64,000 nt of DNA from positions 1,426,001 to 1,490,000 of the forward strand of contig JACCLO010000012.1 of the NCBI GenBank assembly GCA_029448655.1, read 5' to 3'. Position 1 is the first letter of the stretch; the number at the start of each line of letters is the position of its first letter. Below are positions 43,701 through 57,587 of the stretch, one piece after another. The notes below the pieces were generated by a model. That model was given only the letters and a program-made list of their open reading frames with translations. It searched no databases and was not told where the DNA came from. The stretch is from Wolfiporia cocos (taxonomy: Eukaryota > Basidiomycota > Agaricomycetes > Polyporales > Phaeolaceae). A program made the position numbers and the translations under genes.

Positions 43701-44549
43701 GGTGAGTCTGAGACCATATTGTATTTGCAGGGTGTTACGCTCTGAAGACATAGTTGCAAATTATGAGATGGATAGATGACGATGATGCCAAAGGAAGAAA
43801 TGAAGGTCGCGCATAGTACAGTAGTGGTATGTGACCCGGCACCCTCCGGACGCCACAAATTAGTTTCAACACTTCCTGCTTCCTCCCATGATGCATTCGG
43901 TCGGGAAACTACGCCCTTTTTTGCACAATGCTACATGTATCAAACTCGCCACAAAAAATATGCGCTGCGTGCCTCCGTTCGTCCAAAATACAACGTCCGA
44001 GTCTATCTCTGCCGTATCTCGCTTTCACGTCGGACACCTTGGATAAGCGCCGACGACGCGTCTGCAGTGAAAAATGACGCGTGTCACGGGACCGCGTTCA
44101 ACTCAAAGCCAAAATGCGAAATGCGGGGTCCGCTTCTTCACCACAGTACTTGGCTTCCAGCCATACTCTGCACTTCTGCGCCAGCGATTGCATCCAATTA
44201 CTTCCTAATATGTCTCTGCACACCGTCATCGTGATCGGGACTATCCGTCGGGAAGTGACACAGACTGCAAGTCTTATGATGCATCGTGACCGTCTGAATT
44301 AACAGAGTTATCAGCATTAATCCTAGACTCATCCTCACGTCGCTAAACCCTGCTGCCACTGCTTATAAAGCTTCGACATTGCATTCGTCCTTCGGTATTC
44401 GGCCCTCGGATGTTTTCTTGCGGAATGGGGTGCCGCAATGGTATGATCCCGGCATCGCGGCAACGAACTTAGCACGAGCGCGGAGGGAGGTCGTGTGCCT
44501 CACCCCTAGTTTTGCTGTCGACTGAGTATCAGTGCTCACCTGAGCCGCC
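40768..44549. other. Long intergenic region, no gene recognised
   Basis: Nearly 3.8 kb without a supportable exon. Open frames at 42196-42540 and 43505-43858 show no domain. G-rich GGGGACGGGGGAC runs occur at about 41685-41750, and CTGTTGTTGCTGCTG repeats near 43600-43625. It includes the MFS gene promoter at its right end. Confidence 0.45.
44364..44369 (+). promoter_or_regulatory. Probable TATA box of the MFS gene
   Basis: TATAAA lies 181 bp upstream of the MFS start codon and is the only clear TATA box in the near upstream region. Confidence 0.4.
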
Positions 44550-47500
44550 ATGTCTGCCCACGAGTTCGAGGTCGTCGACGCTCCCGCGTCGGCCAACACA
44601 CGCGCCTCTTCGATCACACGCGCGCCGTCTCCTGCCCCGCCACCTCTTGCTCACGCTCCCTTCACCACATCGCACCCCGCAGACGCCCTTGCACTCACAG
44701 ACCAGACGAACTTGCTTCCTTTCAAGAAGGTTGTCGCGGTCTTCTGCGGGCTGTCCTTGTGTATCCTAGTTTCGACGCTCGACTCGACTATTGTCGCAAC
44801 AGCGCTGCCGACAATTTCGAATGCGTTCAATGCAGGCGCGGTCGTATCGTGGGTGCCGTCCGCCTACCTACTCACGTCTACGGCATTCCAGCCACTGTGT
44901 GCGTGTCCCCCCTCCTCTATATTTACATTTCTGTCTGAGACTAGTGCAGACGGGCGATTCAGCGACATCTTCGGACGGAAGGCGAGCCTGTGCCTCGCGA
45001 TGGGCGTGTTCATGCTCGGAAGCGTCCTCGCTGGCTTCTCGCGCAGCATCGTGCAGCTGATCGCGTTCCGTGGGCTCGCGGGTGCGGGCGGTGGTGCGAT
45101 CGTGAGCGTCGGGCAGATTATAATTTCTGACGTCGTCAGTCTACGTGAACGGTGCGTATACGCTGAGTTCTTATTTCCTTGCCATTTCATGCGTGGCGTG
45201 CGCGGTGTGCACACCTGCTACTGTTGAGTCAGACGCTCTACAGCAAATATGTCTGCTCCACAAATATTACATGGCAGAAAAGACTCACCGCTGTAGAGTG
45301 TCTGGCTAATTTCGAAAGGGCGGACATGGGTCACCCGTATTCATCCCCTAGTTGCCAATATTTTGCCTTCTCTTTTGCTGTTCATACGAATGGTGTAGAG
45401 CCCAATGGAGATGCTGAACCCCTTGATAAATGATGCAATGGCAGCGGAGAAGCATCCTCTCATATGCGGTGAGGGTCGAATTACAGTCCCTGTTGAGGCT
45501 TCAGGATTCCGCTAGTTTACGAGGGGGTCAAAGACTCGTTTTGAAATACGCCGAAGAGCGTACAGCAACCTCCGTGGGAAAGGGGGACACTCGCATCCTC
45601 CCTACCAAAATATATGAGACGTTCTGGCCCCGCGCTGTGTGATCGAATGTATGCGTAGCTGATGTGCGCAGGGGGAAGTACCAGGGGATCATCGGTGTCG
45701 TCGTCGCGTTCGGATTCGCAATCGGGCCGCTCATCGGCGGAGTGCTTTCCGAAAAAGTCGGGTGGCGGGTGCGCATCTGTCTGCTCTCCTTTCTTTGCGG
45801 ATATCGTGCTGACCGACCGGCGGCAGTGGTGCTTCTGGGTGACGCCACCCATCTCGTGCGTGGCGGTGTGCGTGGTGCTGATCGTCCTCCCGCTCAAACC
45901 CGTCGAGGGGAACTTCCGCCGGTGAGTGGCGCAATGCGTGTCATCGCTTTCAACATCAAGGTTGCAGCTTTCGACCCTGACCACTCTGCAGGAAGCTACT
46001 GGCGGTGGACTACCTCGGTGCACTGTTGACGCTCGCAGGCTGCACGCTCATCCTCCTCCCGCTCATCTGGGTCAGTATTTGTGTGTGTTCTCTCAAAAGA
46101 GGTATATACTCAGTCTACCTAGGGCGGAGTGACGTTCCCGTGGTCGTCACCGGTCGTGCTCGCGCCGCTTTTCTCGGGCTTCGTCGTCGTTTCCCTCTTC
46201 TGCTTCTGGGAGTGGAAGGGCGCCCGGCTACCCATCATTCCCAGTGCGTCCGCTACCACTCACTCTGCTACGCTGCTCACCGGCATTCCGTGGCAGTGTA
46301 CATCTTCAAGCACATCACCGTTACGGGGGTGTACATCACCATGTTTGTCAAGTGCGTGGCTGCGGCTCGTTCTCTCTCCTTTAAAGCGTTGTAGTTACTC
46401 ACGTTCGCGGGGTGCCCGGCGCGCAGCGGCATGATTTTCTACTCTGCGCTTTTCTACCTCCCGCAGTTCTTCCAAGTCGGGCTAGGCTTCTCCCCCATCC
46501 GCGCTGGTGTCTTCCTTTTCCCCGTCCTCGTCAGTCAGACGACCGCGAGTTTCATCGCCGGCCAGCTCGTCAGTCGCACGGGCCGCTACCGGGTACGTCT
46601 TCGTCCGTCCAGTCCTCGCTGAACGCTGGTAATCATGATATGCGAACTTACGATTATACTGCATATTACATAGAACATCATACACACGGGCTTCGCCGTC
46701 TGGGCGATCGGGTGTGGCTGCCTCTCGACCGTGAACAGCCGCACGTCGCGTGGCCTTCTCGTCTTCTTCATGCTCCTTTCGGGGCTCGGCGCCGGTCAGG
46801 TACGTACGTGCGCGAGTGAAGTGCAAGCCTGTGCTAACGCGTCAATCTGACTGACGCCACAATGCGGCGTGGTATGGCGCGACGCAGACGCTGCAGACGA
46901 CGACGGTCGCCGCACAGGCGAGCGTGTCGCGAAGGGACATGTCGGTCGTGACCGCCGTGCGCAACGTGCGTGTCCGCGCTCCTATATTCTCGCTCGCTCG
47001 CTCATGGATTTGCTCATATATGTATCCTCGTTCGCTCGTTGACATGCCTACGCATGCCTACGCTCCTGTACTTGCTCATCAATTCACTCATCTGCCCATC
47101 TATGCACGCACCAATACACTCTTCACTTTCTCATCTACGTACTCTTCACCCAACCGCCCTCCCCCACTCACTCTTCTTCCTGCCCGCGGATCCGTATCCA
47201 TCCCCGCACAGTTCGTCCGCCTCCTCGGTGGCACGCTCTCCCTCGCGATTGGTGCGACAATAATGTAAGTCCCCCGCCTCTCGTCCGCCTCTCGTCCCAG
47301 CGTACTCACCCAGATTCCGGTTCATCCTGATGACCTCATCTGACTCTGTTGTCTGCTCGTGCGCCGCTCGCATCAACGACCTGAATCATCGATCAATCGC
47401 GCTCTGATCCATCCTAACTGTCTGGCATAATCCCCGCCCTGTCTGTGCGCCTGCAATTGTCTCCTACTTGCACTTTCTGTGTTCGTCCCACACCGCCCGT

Positions 47501-48179
47501 CCTGACGATCCTTCTCCTCGCCTTCCCTCGAACCGCACCAATCGCCCCGCTGTGCACGTCTACTGTTCTACCTCATCCGATGGCGACGTGACAACGCCGC
47601 TGCTCGCCTCCAACCCCTGCCCCTCGTCCCCAATCTCTGCCCTTACCCTGTTTGCTATCTTCAATCGCCATGGCGATGAGCAGTAACAACAACTTGCGTG
47701 CGTCGATGACCGCGCTCCACCTCCCTGCGTCGACGATCAAGGCGATCGTTGACGACCCCACCGCCCTTAGTGCGGGCATGGAGTCGCTCGCCGCGCTCGG
47801 CGTGACGCCGACGGAGGCTGCGCGCATCCTTTCAGGATACACGCGCGGCTTCCGCACGGTGTTCGTGCTCAATGCATGCCTCGCGGCCGGCGCGACGCTC
47901 GCGAGCATCTTCATGATCAGGCATAAGAGCCTAGAGCGCGGAGACGAGCGGAAAGATGAGGCAGCGGGAAAAGACATGGACAAGGCGAAGGGGGTAAGTG
48001 ATGGGCTAGACGAAGATAATGGAACAGACAAGGGGCTGGTAAAAGAGAAGGGAGAGATAAAGGAGGAGGGAGGAACGGAGAAAAGGGAGATGTTAGGTGG
48101 GGATATAGAGATGGGATTCCTGCGCTCAGACCAACGTTCAGAACAGGCGGGAACGGTGGTGTTGGTTAATTCTTCGTAA
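44550..48179 (+). CDS. MFS multidrug-type transporter (DHA2, 14-TM)
   Basis: Twelve exons (44550-44898, 44950-45151, 45672-45768, 45827-45921, 45992-46070, 46123-46243, 46297-46351, 46427-46592, 46674-46799, 46888-46965, 47212-47264, 47684-48179) give 638 residues. The first membrane segment carries the DHA signature LDSTIVATALPTI. The loop 2-3 motif is YGRFSDIFGRKA, and motif C-like GFAIGPLIGG follows in segment 5. Hydrophobic segments continue to the C-terminal FVLNACLAAGATLASIFMI. A Lys/Glu-rich cytosolic tail of about 80 residues ends the protein. It probably exports toxic or secondary compounds across the plasma membrane by proton antiport. Intron 2 (520 bp) and intron 11 (419 bp) are unusually long; intron 2 holds an inverted repeat related to the 17-kb element. 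Confidence 0.92.
45229..45345. repeat. Inverted repeat in MFS intron 2, related to the 17-kb TIR element
   Basis: CAGACGCTCTACAGC (45230-45244) pairs with GCTGTAGAGTGTCTGG (45290-45305). The sequence after it, TAATTTCGAAAGGGCGG then GGGTCACCC, resembles the stretch after the hairpin at 17740-17795, and GCTGTAGAGTG also recurs near 18302. Confidence 0.5.
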
Positions 48180-48416
48180 ATAGAGTCGCTGAGTGGCGCC
48201 CAAGTTATATGCTAATGTCCGACGCTAACGCTTTGAAGAATATGTTACGATTCCATCACGAGGGCATTGCGTTCTGGTAGATAGATAGATGATGCCGTTA
48301 CAACGCGCTCGTGTAGATGTCGCTCCCTTTTACGAATACACTCCAGGATCACTATACGTGGACAGTCGCAGTGTTTCCAAATGTTTCCTGAGATCACCCC
48401 CTTCCGCTGCCCACCT
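48180..48416. other. Short convergent intergenic region
   Basis: The 237 bp between the MFS stop and the GCN1 stop. No terminator signal is distinctive. Confidence 0.5.
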
Positions 48417-51400
48417 CTACATGTCTTCCATCGTCTTCAGCAAATCCCGTGCCTCCCTCGCCGGACGAGCGACGGACGGCCGCTCGTTCGCCGCGCTCTC
48501 GTTCACCTTTTGCGTCACGCTTTGCGCAACATCCAATGTTCTGAACAGGCGCGGTGTTTCCTCGCTCAGACCTAGGTCCTCGTCGGGTGATAGCACGGCG
48601 AGGATACAGTGCGACGCAAGCACCGAGGGCGGTGTACCTGCCAGCAGGTTCGCTCTGCAAGTAGTCGTTATGTAAGCAGACATTCCCCGAACCTTACGCT
48701 TACACTTACTGCACGATCGGTTTGATTGACTGCGGTTGATTCGAAAGCGCTGCAAAGAGAGACGCGACGGAACGGTTATAGCTCTCTGCGGATGAGAGGG
48801 CAATGAGACTCAAATGAGCACGGCACGAAGAATATTTCCCTTACCGTCGTGTGTTTCCCGGAACGCTTCCGCGACAAGCTCGACGCAGGAATCTCTCGCC
48901 TTCTCGCCAATGTTGTTTCCCGCGGCACTGACCACATGCGCCAGCGCGAACACGAAGCTGCTGGCGACAGCATCGTCGCTGCCTCGGGCACCGGTGATGA
49001 GCTCCGTGACAACGGGGTCTACCCTTGGCTGGTTGCGCATGAGCATGCCGAGCGCATGTGCGGCACGGCTGCGCACAACGAGGCTCGCGGGGTCGCCCAC
49101 GCTCTTGACAAATGTGCGCTGGAGTTGCGGGAAGAATGGACGCACGAATGTGGGGATACGCGCGAGCATCGTGCCGAGCGCAATGAGGATTGCCGTCTTC
49201 ACCGCGGGCGGCAACGCCGTCGCTTGTGTCGCGACACGGATGAGCGGTCCTGTGAACGGCACGACGAATGGCTTGACGGCGTTCTCCTCTGTGCGCTCTA
49301 CCAGGTCGCCAATCGCATACGCCGCCTGTTCGCGCTGCTCATTGCTCCCGGTCGTCAGCCCCGCAATGACGATCGGCACCATCGGTGCGATGCCCTTCGG
49401 CAGACTGAAGCCAGGGACGTGCCGCCCTGGTGCACCCGTGCTCTCAATCGTCCTGCGAAGAGGAACAACCAGCGGCTCAAGCTCGTCCTTGGGCACTGAC
49501 TTCACGAAGACGTCAAAGGACTGTTGTGCAGCGGTGTGCACTGTGACCTGGCCGTCGTCCATCAATGATACAAGTTGGCGTATCCAGTCTACACGATATA
49601 GGCTGGAATCGAGCTCAGACTCTTCACAAAATACAGCAAACAGTTCGCATGCTGTCACGCGTCGCGGGACGGTTTCATGCTTGGCCCTATTCTACGTTTC
49701 AGCGGGTGTCGCAGGTAACAAAGATCGGACATACCAGCCGAGAAGCAGCAACATCAATGTGTTCAGACCCTCAGGATCACAAATTGAGCCCAAGAGTGCG
49801 CGTATAGCTTCCGCCACTGCGGACTTCAGTTCTTCATCCGTTTCTACATCAGAGCTCTCTCGGACTTTGGCGAAAGCGGTGAGAACGACAGTCAATCGCT
49901 TGCTCAGAGCGGTCCCTGCAACTATGACAAGAGAAGCCAATGCCCTTGCATTGAAAACGGTCATCGGTATGGCAGTCAAGGTCGGGATCAAGACTGGGAA
50001 GACACTCGAGGCACGGACCTTGATGATTGGGTTAGTTGAGCAGCGTGATGTCAAGGGAACGGGACTTACATTCATAACCTCCTTCAGTGCTTGAAGCGCA
50101 GTTCCTGAACTTTGACCAGGCTGACGAAGAGCCTCCAGCAAGGTAGGAATGGTCTGATCAATAGCCTTAGCTCCGATGTGCTCCTGCAGGATATCGAATG
50201 CTCTCGCGGCGGCAGTGCGAACATTTGCCTCGTCGTCAACCAGTGCAGCGCGCACCATACCGATGATGTCGTCTTCGTGACCCTCGCGCTGGCCGTCTGT
50301 AGTGCCTTCCCTGCGTAATAGGCCTTGTGAGCATGACCAAACGAACGACAAACCCGGAGACTCACATGAGTTCACAAAGAGTCAGGCAAGCCCCTTCTCT
50401 CGTCTTTGGATCGGTGGACGACGATTTCGATTTGAGGATTGCCACAACCTCACCCAAAATCCTCTCACCCGACTTGCGGCTCAGCTCAGCCACTGTGCGA
50501 GCCGCAGTCTATTCCTATGATGAGCAAAACCCACGGATCGCATATCCATACCACTTGCCTCCTGCTGATCAACTTCGCCGCCTGCCAGCAACGAGATGAT
50601 CTGACCAAGTAGCTCCGGCAAGATCTCGCGCACTACGAGAGGATAAGTTTGAAGAAAGTGAAGAGAACGTTTGTGTATCCACCTGTACGGGGAGTATTGT
50701 GCACCAATACTTTCCAGATGTGGATCGAGGATTGACGGACAGCATGGACGGCGTCTTGTCTTGCGAGGTACAGAGCAGACAGGATTCTATCTCTACGCTC
50801 TGCGCCAAGCACTTCCACGAGCGCCTTTCGCGACGACTCGGCCATTGCAGTGTCAGCCATCTCTTCGTCCTCTTCAATTTCGGCTTTGCCACTGATCCCA
50901 GACACCTTAAATAGCAGTTCTCCGACAAGAGTAATAGATGATTGCTTCAAGGAAATTGTGAGCCAATGCCAATCGGAAAACGGTGGCAGCCCAGCTTACC
51001 CGGATACGCCAGCCGGAGTCGAACATTCCGCGCTCAAGTTCGGGCAGAAGCAAATCGATCGCCTTGCTGGAATAGTTAGTGACAATCATACGACCTGCGC
51101 GCATTGCGGCTTCTCTGACATAGTCTTCGGCATCAGACAAGCCATTTAAGATAGGAGGTACGATTTTGGGCAAATGGGGCTGGAAGCGGGTGCCAAAGGT
51201 CGCGGGCAGGAAGACAAGCAGTGACATGAAACCTTCCCTGACGGTGCTACGCGGCGACTGAGCGTTGACGATGATGTCGGGGAGCAGACCTTCCATCCGT
51301 TCCATTCCAAGTCCTGACAAGACTTCACTGAGACCTTGAGCGGCTCCCTGACGATCAACACCGGAGGTATCCGTTTTGAGGGTACGAAGCAAACCAGGCA

Positions 51401-54400
51401 CCAAGTCAGGGAAGTGCATCTCGCCCAGACGTTCGACCAAGGTACCAAGGGCCTTCGCGGCAGTTGCTCGTGCTTCAGGCACAGGATCCACCAAGACCAC
51501 ATGAACAAGAGGAAGCAACTGAGAGAGGTAAGGAACAAAGTCCTTCGAATCTGTCAACGATGCTAGATTCCCCACAATTTGAGCAGCCTTCCGCTTGATA
51601 TCGGCACTTCGTTCCCGCAGTCCTCTCTCGATTATGGGAACGACCTGGGCAACTCATCAGCTTAACACCTGCATAGTTATCAGTAAGCGTACCAGAGCGA
51701 GGGACGAGTGGTCGATGTAATGCATGAAGGATGTCTTGAGTAAGGCTGACAATGCGCTGGGTGTTTTTGCCGGGTCAACCATGGCCTTTAAGAACACTGG
51801 CACCAATGATTGAATCTCTGGATTGCTGATCACTTCGCCGAACTGTTTCAGACTCTTATTAGCAGCCGCGCGAACTTGTGCATGTGAGTCGGTAAGGACA
51901 TCCGTGAGACGAGGGATAATGATAGGTAATGACTGAGAGAGTTGTTTCGGAGCACAGTACGCCATCATTCCAAGCAGCTCAATGGAACCCTTCTTGGAGC
52001 GCCATTGCTTCTCGTCAAGGCCAGATAGTAGGGAAGGCAAGATTGTCTTAACCCCAAAGCCAGACATGTTGGCCATAATGACTCGAGCAGCATCATGTGT
52101 CGCTTCCCGAACATCGTGCGTAGAGTCTCCAAACGATGTCAGTAACATCGGCAGAATATGAATGACGTATGGCTCGAACAATCTGCCAAGTGTGTTAGAG
52201 AACGTTTCGAGGGCGAACATAGTTCCTTGTCGAGGTTCATATCTTTTCTTGTCTTCAGCAGCAGACTTGAGACGTTCAATTATGTTGAACTCCTTCATTG
52301 CAGAGATCCCAGAGCCCTTAACGACGCCGGCCAACCCATAGGCAGCCCCACGTCGTGCAGCATATTTGGGCGCGTTGAAGAGTTCGTCCATAAGGCGATC
52401 AACTAATGAGGTGACTGGTGTTTGCATCATCTTGACCAAAGCCGCAAGACAGTCAGAGACGGCAATCTGGACTTGCTCTGCCGGGGTCTTCAGAGCCTCC
52501 ACCAAGCGCTCGACAATTTGAGGGACGCGAGGGTCAGAAGGATCCAGATGTCTGGCGACTCGGCCAAATAAAATGACAACGGCCTCCTTGATGTGGTCAG
52601 CGCTCTCGGTAGCAGGACTTGCACCTGAGAGATGAGCTTCGAACATTCCAATGAGTCCAGCAAGTCGTGTCGATCCGTGATCGTCGATGACGGCGATGCC
52701 TGCATTGAGCATATTCCGACGCACATCTGCGTGTCGGTCACCTAGAGCCTCAGCCTGTATCAGGAATGTAAAGAAGGGTTCAACCTCCTCTCCAGGGAAG
52801 GCAGGTGCCAACAGCTCGAAGGTACGAGCGATAGCAACCCGTGCAGGCCAAGGATCGGCGCGGTCAAGGCTCGATGCAATGACCATTCCCTAATTTGAAG
52901 AATTCAGTTTGTTAGACAACAACGAAGGCTCGTTGCACGCACGTATCCATCAAATTCTGGTGCGAGTACTTTGGCCTGCCAAACTCCATGAGCATATCAT
53001 GTTTGGCGAACAACCTAATATTACCTTTTCACGGTAGAAATCTTGCAGTGCATTAAGTACTGTAGCTATGGACTGGGGCCAGTAATTGATGACAGCATCA
53101 GCAAGCGAGGCCGCGCAGCTCGAGCGTACGTAGGCATTCTCATGTTCTTGAAATTAATCCAGTGAGCTCACGGAGCATAGACCATATAATCAGGCTTCTC
53201 ACCAAGGAACTTCAACTGGTCCTGAATGAATTGCTCTGGGACATCCAACCCATTGTCCTCCCAAGCGTGACGCGCCAGTCTAGCATTCTGCTCATCATCG
53301 TCGTGGCATGCTATCCACAACTCTGGGGACCAGTCGAGATCTGTCAAATCAAATGGCTGTATTCACCGTTAGGAGCAACGCTTCGCTTCAAGCCTGGGGA
53401 CCGAACCTGAAGCGTCTGCAGGCACGGATTGCGGACATACACCTCTTGCTGCAGAGTCCCACGCAGTAACACATTTATCTCATCCCGCGTTGCATTGGTG
53501 TGCATTGATTGGCCAATGTCAATCAAAGCAGAGGATGCATCCTTGGCGAGTTTAGGTTGGCTCTTGATGACATGCAGCAGATCTTCCATTGTTCTACTCC
53601 TCGGGAAGGTCACATCAGAAACTACGATTGCAAGTGAGCCAGTGATTATCTGAGGGGCACAGCAGATACCAACATTCGCCAGCATGGAACTTAAGGATGT
53701 CTACAGCAAGTGCGACTTGCTCCAGGGGATCGTCGTCCTCCGCAATGGCAATGCCTCCCTTTATGAGGACCTGACTGAGTAAGGGCGAGGCGTATGAGAA
53801 TGTAGCGGCGTCTAATGGCGATTGTTCCGATAATGTACGCAGTCTATACAGGACACGCAGAACGAGAGCTGAGAGTGGTTAGTTAACACTCGGGGATTCT
53901 TTGCACGAGAACATACCATTGAGAGGCTCAACCTGGAAGTCTTCAGGGATTCCTTCCACCGCTAAGCTTCGCAATGTCGCCACCCCAATCCATGTCCGGA
54001 ATGTCTCGAGCCGATCTGAGCAAACTTGGGCTAGTTCCTGCAGGAGAAGGCCATGAGATGCCAATCATCAAATGCGAGCGATGCGAAATACCAGATATCT
54101 TTCAAATGATGCAAACCCGACCAGAGTGGTCGCCTTGCCAAAGGCACCACGGAGCAGAAGAGATGAAGCTGAAGAAAGATACGTTCGCAATTCCTCTACG
54201 CGCGCTGCGACAAGACTATGCACAAGGTGCAGACCGCGTTCTAATTTGGCTTTCACAAGTGCCACCCGCTGCCGAATCTTGCTTTCCTTGTCTAGCTGTG
54301 CTTGCACAAGAGCAAGGTCTTGCTTCGACAACGTCGCCTGCGCTGTCCCCTTCTTATTCGCGAGCGACTTCCTTACTTCTGCTTCCCACTGAGCGTCTTC

Positions 54401-57400
54401 GTACCCCCTTCCCCTTTTCACCGGCTCCTCGGTTTTCTTCGAAGATAGGACTGGAAGAAATACAATTAGAAATCGTTCGGGGTCCAGTATGTTACAATCA
54501 CCATCTACGTATGTCTGGCCCTCCGGAGTGGACCAGACACCAATGTCCATCTGAGTTAAAGCGTTGATCTCATCTGGGTTGATGTCTGCCTTGAGCTGTT
54601 CGATGACACGGGGAAGCACAACTTCGGGAGCCACAAAGACGGCGGTAGTAATGGCCCTGTATCCTGAATCGGCAATTTCCGCATTGTAGGTCTGCTCGCA
54701 TTGATTGAGATAGAAACTTAGAGTCAAGAGATAGGCCCATACCTTCGCCTCAACTTGCAGTGTACTTAAAATATTGTGCAAGAGTTGTTCGACTTTCTCG
54801 CGTACAAGATCATGAGGGTCAATGCGCGCCTTCTGGCACATTTCAATCCACACCTGACGGGAACTTGCGTCTTCTCGTGATTTCAGCAAACAAGCTTGTT
54901 TAGAAAATCAATTCAACATACCTAGTGCGGGATGATGCGCAGGCACTACGAGCTTCGTCAGCGATTCCCGACGCACGGGTTCCGTACAATCGTCCGAGAA
55001 CGAAGCGGCGGACAAGATGAATGCAGCCAACCGGCCTTCCGTCCTGGTGACGGTCTCCGTTTCGTCAGTGACGCCGTTCGATGCTTTCGACTGAACTGGA
55101 CCCTTGGTCAGATATGCGGTTAACGATGCATTCACGATTTTCACTACGAGCTCTGGCAGTTTGCCCGCCAATGCCTCGAGTGCCGCAATCGTCGCACGCC
55201 TGATCTGCGATTCACGGCTTTCAGCTGCGAGGTGAAGGAAAATTAAGCCCATCATCGTGCTATTGTCGCCAATCGGTCGAATGAGCACCGCTAGTACACC
55301 CTGACAAAGCAAACTCACCAGGCCTGCTCATTCCGAGTCAACTCGTTCTTGTAGAATGCCAGCGTCGCTTCCGCTGCGCGCAGAAGCCACATCTCGTCGT
55401 CGGCACCTACCAGCTTTCGATATACCTTCTCCCACAAAAGGAATGAGGGTTTCGTCCCGGTATTCAAAATGCCCTGTAGCGTCACGTTTCGCGCGATCGC
55501 GTCGTCTATAATCGATGTGAATTCATCAGTACTCATCGACCAACGCAGCATTATAGGCATTACCGAATTGCCCGGATCGCGCGTAAGGACCGAGTAAAAC
55601 CACCAACGCCGTATAGCCTTCCAAGGGACCAGCGATAGACGTGAGGGGGCCCGCTGCAACAGTCTTCAAGCTCGTCTCAAGCGCAGGCAGCAAAGCTTTC
55701 GCTACCGCTCGCGCCGCGCCCGTCTGCAGCTCGTCCGCCTGCCAGAACACGTCCGCAACGAGGGTACATAGCGCCCGCCGCACGACCGGTTTCGTGCTGC
55801 CCATCTCCTTCGCGACCACAGCGAGTGTGTCTGCAGGGAGTGCCACGCCCTCGCGCAGACAAGACGCAAAGTGCGGCACGAGCGCGGACGCGAGGACGGT
55901 TGTTGCGGTGTCGTGTGTCTCCTTTGCGAGGAGGGGGATGCCTGCCTGGACGACTGCTACCGAGACAGTGGATGAGGGCTTGAGATACTCCAACATAGTG
56001 TACAGCGCGATACGGTGGTCCGAGCCTGCCGTCTTGCCCGCTTTTGGGAGTGCAAGCAGCTCTTGTACAGTGAACTCGACGTCATTTGCACTGTCGACCT
56101 TTCCTACAACGGCCTTGAGGAGAAGGGTGCAATTTGTGCGTGTGACGGGGTTCGCGGACTTGGCGCTGCTTAGAATGGAGGTTAGCAGCTTGCGGAATGC
56201 TGCGCTTTCAATTAAATGCGCATATGCCTGGAAAAAGTGTGTGACCACTTCGATGGGCATGAGATGGCGTTAATGTACTCTGCCTATAACGACTTACCGA
56301 CCAATGAGATCTCTGGCGAGCGTAGCAACGCCTTTTCCATCGTCGGCAGAATAGTTGCTGTGAGGTCCTCTTCCGTAATAAACACTTGTATGAAGTCATT
56401 TAGGGCAGTCTAGGATGATCTAAGCGTATGTATGGCAATCGTGATACATCACACGTACCGCAGTATGTGTCGGCACCGTGCTCTTAGACATGAGGACGTA
56501 GCTGGCGTAAAACGCCACGATATCATCCTGGGCACTAATTGTCACAGAATATCATTGTCAGAATTTCGTGCAGCATACCTTGAGCTGCGGACCAAGAGTT
56601 TTCAGGCTTTCATCCTTAACATTCTTCAGCCTTATTGTGACATCTACGCAAGTGCCCAACAGCGGAACCACGAAGAGGGCGCTTGGAGACGACTTTGCAC
56701 GAGACAAGAGTGCCGCTATCACAGAGGAGATTTGCTCTGGACTCTAGAGCATCGATGAAGCAGCTGCATGACGTTGAGAAAAGTGATGACGTACTGAACG
56801 CAAGGTTCGCCGCGTGCGACTCAATGCGCTTTTCTGAATGCTTGACTTTGCGCGCGTTGATGGATTGAACAACATGTCCGTTAATTGAGCCATGATGCCG
56901 ATCAGCGCACTCCACGAAGGAGTAGACGTGAATTCCGGGTTGCACTTCAAACACACGGTGTATAGCCCACAACACCATTCGAGGAGCACGAACATGTCAA
57001 CCGCAGCGTGTGCACTGCAATCCTTCTGTCAGAAGCCGCCAATCGTGCGTATATGCAGCACTGACCTGGCGCATTTTGCAATCTGTCCAACCTCGTTTGA
57101 TAGCCAGCCGATTACCTGCTCTGTTACCCCCAGTGGCGACTCATTGGGCTCACCCTCTGGCCGCCCCCGCATCTCATCACGGCGCACGAGCTCCTCTCCG
57201 ACCGCTGCAACCGCCTCCCGCGATGGTGTATCGACATAGCGAGAATACGTCAACGTCATCAATTTGAACACGTCGAGGGTCTGCGATAGGCTCAGATCTG
57301 CCGCAAATATGAGGTAATTCGCAGAACATGCGCATATACCACCCACCTGCGTGTTTCGCGACGAAGAGCAGCTCTTCCCGCAAGAACTGCACCCTCTTTT

Positions 57401-57587
57401 TCGTGCTACTCGACAGTAGCTGTGTTCGTGCAACTTGCCATGCTTTTGGCCAGTCAAGCAGGACGTCCTCCCGATGCCAGTCGGACTGGCTTTCATCGAA
57501 TTCGTCCGAAACGGCCGAGGTCGAGGCAATCCACGACTCAATCTCAGATTTGCCCATAGTGCCAGAAGAGGTCTCCCTGGCTTTCAC
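48417..57587 (-). CDS. GCN1: GCN1 translational activator (HEAT-repeat, eEF3-like)
   Basis: A 9.2-kb gene of many exons; I estimate about 2,600 residues, normal for GCN1, but did not resolve every intron. The N-terminus (STKKRVQFLREELLFVAK, TYSRYVDTPSREAV) matches fungal GCN1. The eEF3-like HEAT region lies at about 51657-52886 (PRQGTMFALETFSNTLGRLF, LSGLDEKQWRSKKGSIELLG). The C-terminal part reads VKSVPKDELEPLVVPLRR, GAPGRHVPGFSLPKG and LVERTEENAVKPFVVPFTG. The last exons at 48417-48803 end LLKTMEDM. The protein binds ribosomes and activates the GCN2 kinase during amino-acid starvation. The start is at 57587 or the next in-frame ATG at 57557. It is divergent from GGPP synthase and convergent with the MFS gene. 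Confidence 0.92.

Noticed and set aside
48814..50094. 426-residue plus-strand open frame
   Set aside because: It is antisense to the GCN1 C-terminal exons, whose minus-strand reading is clearly conserved.
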